Source: Alphaproteobacteria bacterium (GTDB taxonomy: Bacteria > Pseudomonadota > Alphaproteobacteria > Rhizobiales > JAJFHC01). From it: 64,000 nt of DNA. The position numbers were made by a program, and so were the translations under genes. Shown here piece after piece: positions 62,264-64,000 of the stretch. A model generated the notes under the pieces. It did no database searches and had not been told where the DNA came from. It saw only the letters and a list, made by a program, of their open reading frames with translations. Each line of letters opens with the position of its first letter. Position 1 is the stretch's first letter. Where the stretch lies: assembly GCA_021775805.1 (NCBI GenBank), contig JAJFHD010000012.1:62001-126000 (forward strand). The letters run 5' to 3'.

Positions 62264-62284
62264 ATGTCGGGCAATCGGTTTGGA

Positions 62285-62743
62285 TTATTCGATGACGAGA
62301 AGCGGTTCGCCAAACTCCACAGGCTGACCGTCGTCGACAAATATGGCCGTGACGGTCCCGGAAGACTGTGCGGTTATCGGGTTCATTGTTTTCATTGCTT
62401 CGACGATCAAGACGGTCTGGCCGCTGGTAACGGTGGCGCCGACCTCAACAAAGGGCCTGGCACCGGGTTCCGGCGCGCGGTACGCGGTACCGACCATGGG
62501 TGATTTCAACGTTCCCGGATGCGTTGCCGGTTGCGCCGGGGCAGGTGGTGTCACGGCTACGGGCGCGCTAGCAGCAGTCGGCGGAGCAGGTGCCGCAACC
62601 GTCATGGCTGCTCCTGGAGCGGCACGCACGACCCGAATGCGAAAGTCATCGTGTTCGACTTCGATTTCGGTCAGTTCGGTCTCAGTTAGAAGCGTCGCAA
62701 GATCCCGTATCAGGTCCTGGTCGACTGGATTTTTTTTCGTCAT
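62285..62743 (-). CDS. accB: Acetyl-CoA carboxylase, biotin carboxyl carrier protein
   Basis: A 152-residue carrier. The N-terminal helix pair ([20 protein letters not shown]) is followed by a Pro/Ala-rich flexible linker (about 45-75) and the biotinyl domain from about residue 78, with the biotinylated lysine in [10 protein letters not shown] (a slight change from the common EAMKLMNEI) . Begins 19 bases downstream of aroQ. Confidence 0.97.
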   Translation of the reverse strand: MTKKNPVDQDLIRDLATLLTETELTEIEVEHDDFRIRVVRAAPGAAMTVAAPAPPTAASAPVAVTPPAPAQPATHPGTLKSPMVGTAYRAPEPGARPFVEVGATVTSGQTVLIVEAMKTMNPITAQSSGTVTAIFVDDGQPVEFGEPLLVIE

Positions 62744-62761
62744 CGATCTGTTACATTCTGT

Positions 62762-63202
62762 TTATGCGTTGATAATCTGTTCCATCGCTTCCAACGCCAG
62801 TTCATAGCCCTTTGATCCGAAACCACATATCACGCCGTTGGCCACAGAGGAAACATAGCTGTGATGCCTGAACGGTTCGCGTTGATAGATGTTGGAAAGA
62901 TGAACTTCGACGATGGGAATGCCGCACATCTTGAGAGCATCCATAATCGCAACAGAGGTATGAGTGTAGGCGGCGGCGTTGATCACGATGCCGGAATTAT
63001 CAGTTTTCGAGCGCTGGATGAGATCGACGAGTTCACCTTCATGGTTGCTTTGATGAAAGTCGACCGACAACCCAAGGCTCTCCGCACGCGTTGTGCAAGC
63101 CGAGCGAACATCTTCGAGGGTCGTTGTTCCATAGATCTCCGGTTCCCGCACTCCAAGAAGATTGAGGTTCGGACCATTGAGCACAAGAACAGGCTTAACC
63201 AT
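62762..63202 (-). CDS. aroQ: Type II 3-dehydroquinate dehydratase
   Basis: A 146-residue enzyme of the shikimate pathway. [20 protein letters not shown] carries the catalytic Tyr; [27 protein letters not shown] and [17 protein letters not shown] (with the catalytic His region) follow. The ATG at 63202 has AAGGG ten bases upstream; an in-frame start at 63226 would add eight residues. aroQ-accB-accC is a conserved alphaproteobacterial order. Confidence 0.96.
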   Translation of the reverse strand: MVKPVLVLNGPNLNLLGVREPEIYGTTTLEDVRSACTTRAESLGLSVDFHQSNHEGELVDLIQRSKTDNSGIVINAAAYTHTSVAIMDALKMCGIPIVEVHLSNIYQREPFRHHSYVSSVANGVICGFGSKGYELALEAMEQIINA

Positions 63203-63320
63203 GACGACCCTTCGATTCGTGAGCATGCCTCACGGAATTGGCCGTCACCTTATAGACCGCACTTGCAACAAGTAAAGTTGTTTGTTCCGGGCGCGGATGG
63301 ACACGAAACCCCAATCGGCA

Positions 63321-64000
63321 TCAGCACACTTTGCATCCACCGGATTGTCGGATTTCGACGACCTTCCGATTGAGGATATCCACGAGTTGAGCGGAATTGT
63401 TGATGATTTGATCGTCAAGCACGAAGGAGGGGGTCGCGTTGATTCCCACCGCTTCTGCGAGTTGGCGGCCCTCCTGGATCGCGGCGCTTACCGACGGATC
63501 TTTCATGTCCCGTTTCAGTTGCTCGACATCCAGACCGACGCTTTTCGCCACCTGCATCACCTGGGCTTCCCCCTCGAGGCCACGGGCACGCATGAGTGCC
63601 AGGTGGAACTCCCAGTATTTGTTTTGCTTGCGCGATGCCAGGGCGGCCATGGCGGCAATCACGGAACCTTCGCTCAGGATCGGGAACTCGCGCATGACCA
63701 CCCGGACGTTTGAATCGGACTTGATGAACTCGAGCACATTGTCGAGCGACACTTTGCAGTAGTGGCAGTTGTAGTCAAAAAACTCCACAAGGGTGATGTC
63801 GCCGTTGGGATTGCCGGCAACAAACGTGTTGTCGGAGCGGAACATGATGTCCTTGTTCCTTGACAGGGCTTCCTTCGCCTGTGCGAGTTTCTGCACTTCT
63901 TCCCGACGCTGCAGCTCCTGAGACATTTCCACAAGGATCTCCGGATTGGCAACCAGGTATTCGCGTGCAATTTCGGCAATCTCTTTCTTTTTTGCATCGT
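63321..64000 (-). CDS. DsbA family thiol oxidoreductase, 5' end outside the window
   Basis: At least 226 residues are visible and the frame is still open at the window edge. The visible N-terminus (EIAREYLVANPEILVEM) is the dimerisation-type helix typical of alphaproteobacterial DsbA/ScsC relatives. The thioredoxin fold has the active site FFDYNCHYCK (CHYC), the cis-proline loop INATPSFVLDDQII and two further cysteines at the very end (GGCKVC). It probably makes or reshuffles disulfides in the periplasm. A signal peptide would lie beyond the edge. Confidence 0.92.
   Translation of the reverse strand, partial: DAKKKEIAEIAREYLVANPEILVEMSQELQRREEVQKLAQAKEALSRNKDIMFRSDNTFVAGNPNGDITLVEFFDYNCHYCKVSLDNVLEFIKSDSNVRVVMREFPILSEGSVIAAMAALASRKQNKYWEFHLALMRARGLEGEAQVMQVAKSVGLDVEQLKRDMKDPSVSAAIQEGRQLAEAVGINATPSFVLDDQIINNSAQLVDILNRKVVEIRQSGGCKVC

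Overview
The window looks like one contiguous stretch of a GC-rich alphaproteobacterial chromosome, most likely from the order Hyphomicrobiales (Rhizobiales). Pointers are a MucR/Ros regulator, the complex I accessory subunits NDUFS4-like and NDUFA12, DUF2842 and DUF2155 proteins, heme A synthase, a B12-dependent ribonucleotide reductase, and the order NDUFA12 / MlaD / DUF2155 / aat / accC-accB / aroQ / DsbA. Taurine, beta-alanine and probable sulfoacetate genes suggest a marine or organosulfonate-using lifestyle (inference).

Layout. 0.3-6.2 kb: a TPR/peptidoglycan-binding protein, then a MocR regulator divergent from an omega-amino-acid aminotransferase and a TauA-like binding protein, then NnrU. 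6.3-16.1 kb: a compact Wzx/Wzy-type polysaccharide cluster (polymerase, phosphoglycosyl transferase, GT4, Wza, Wzc-like protein with a changed Walker A, FemAB/CelD-like acyltransferase, deacetylase). Its gene set resembles holdfast or unipolar adhesin clusters. 16.1-22.2 kb: DUF2842, heme A synthase, a leaderless cell-wall amidase and, divergent from it, a large STAND-type NTPase with six almost identical 44-residue repeats. The STAND gene is the strongest candidate for a new conflict or defence system. 22.2-28.4 kb: one operon for a tripartite tricarboxylate transporter plus acylating aldehyde dehydrogenase and acyl-CoA ligase, best read as sulfoacetate uptake and conversion to sulfoacetaldehyde. 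28.8-42.3 kb: metY, a CoA-binding protein, an ECHDC3-like hydratase homologue, a thioesterase, rplM-rpsI, argC, phaC, the aminotransferase-hom-glpX-recJ run and tRNA-Glu. 42.7-47.8 kb: an accessory block of small, secreted or unknown proteins with a DUF1989 protein and MucR. 47.9-53.5 kb: YceI/cytochrome b561, VOC, Sir2, a double cold-shock protein, DUF192, tRNA-Pro, an NDUFS4-like subunit, tRNA-Arg and a GNAT. 53.6-64 kb: nrdJ with tandem NrdR boxes and a CtrA-like site upstream, NDUFA12, MlaD, a methyltransferase, DUF2155, aat, accCB, aroQ and a DsbA-family protein cut by the window edge.

Non-coding signals seen by eye: four good intrinsic terminators, direct repeats in the MocR/aminotransferase gap, a seven-copy TTGACG array at 47.24-47.34 kb, paired NrdR boxes spaced 31 bp, a TTAA-N7-TTAA site, REP-like palindromes and several perfect inverted repeats. 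All family calls are from reading the translations; no searches were run.
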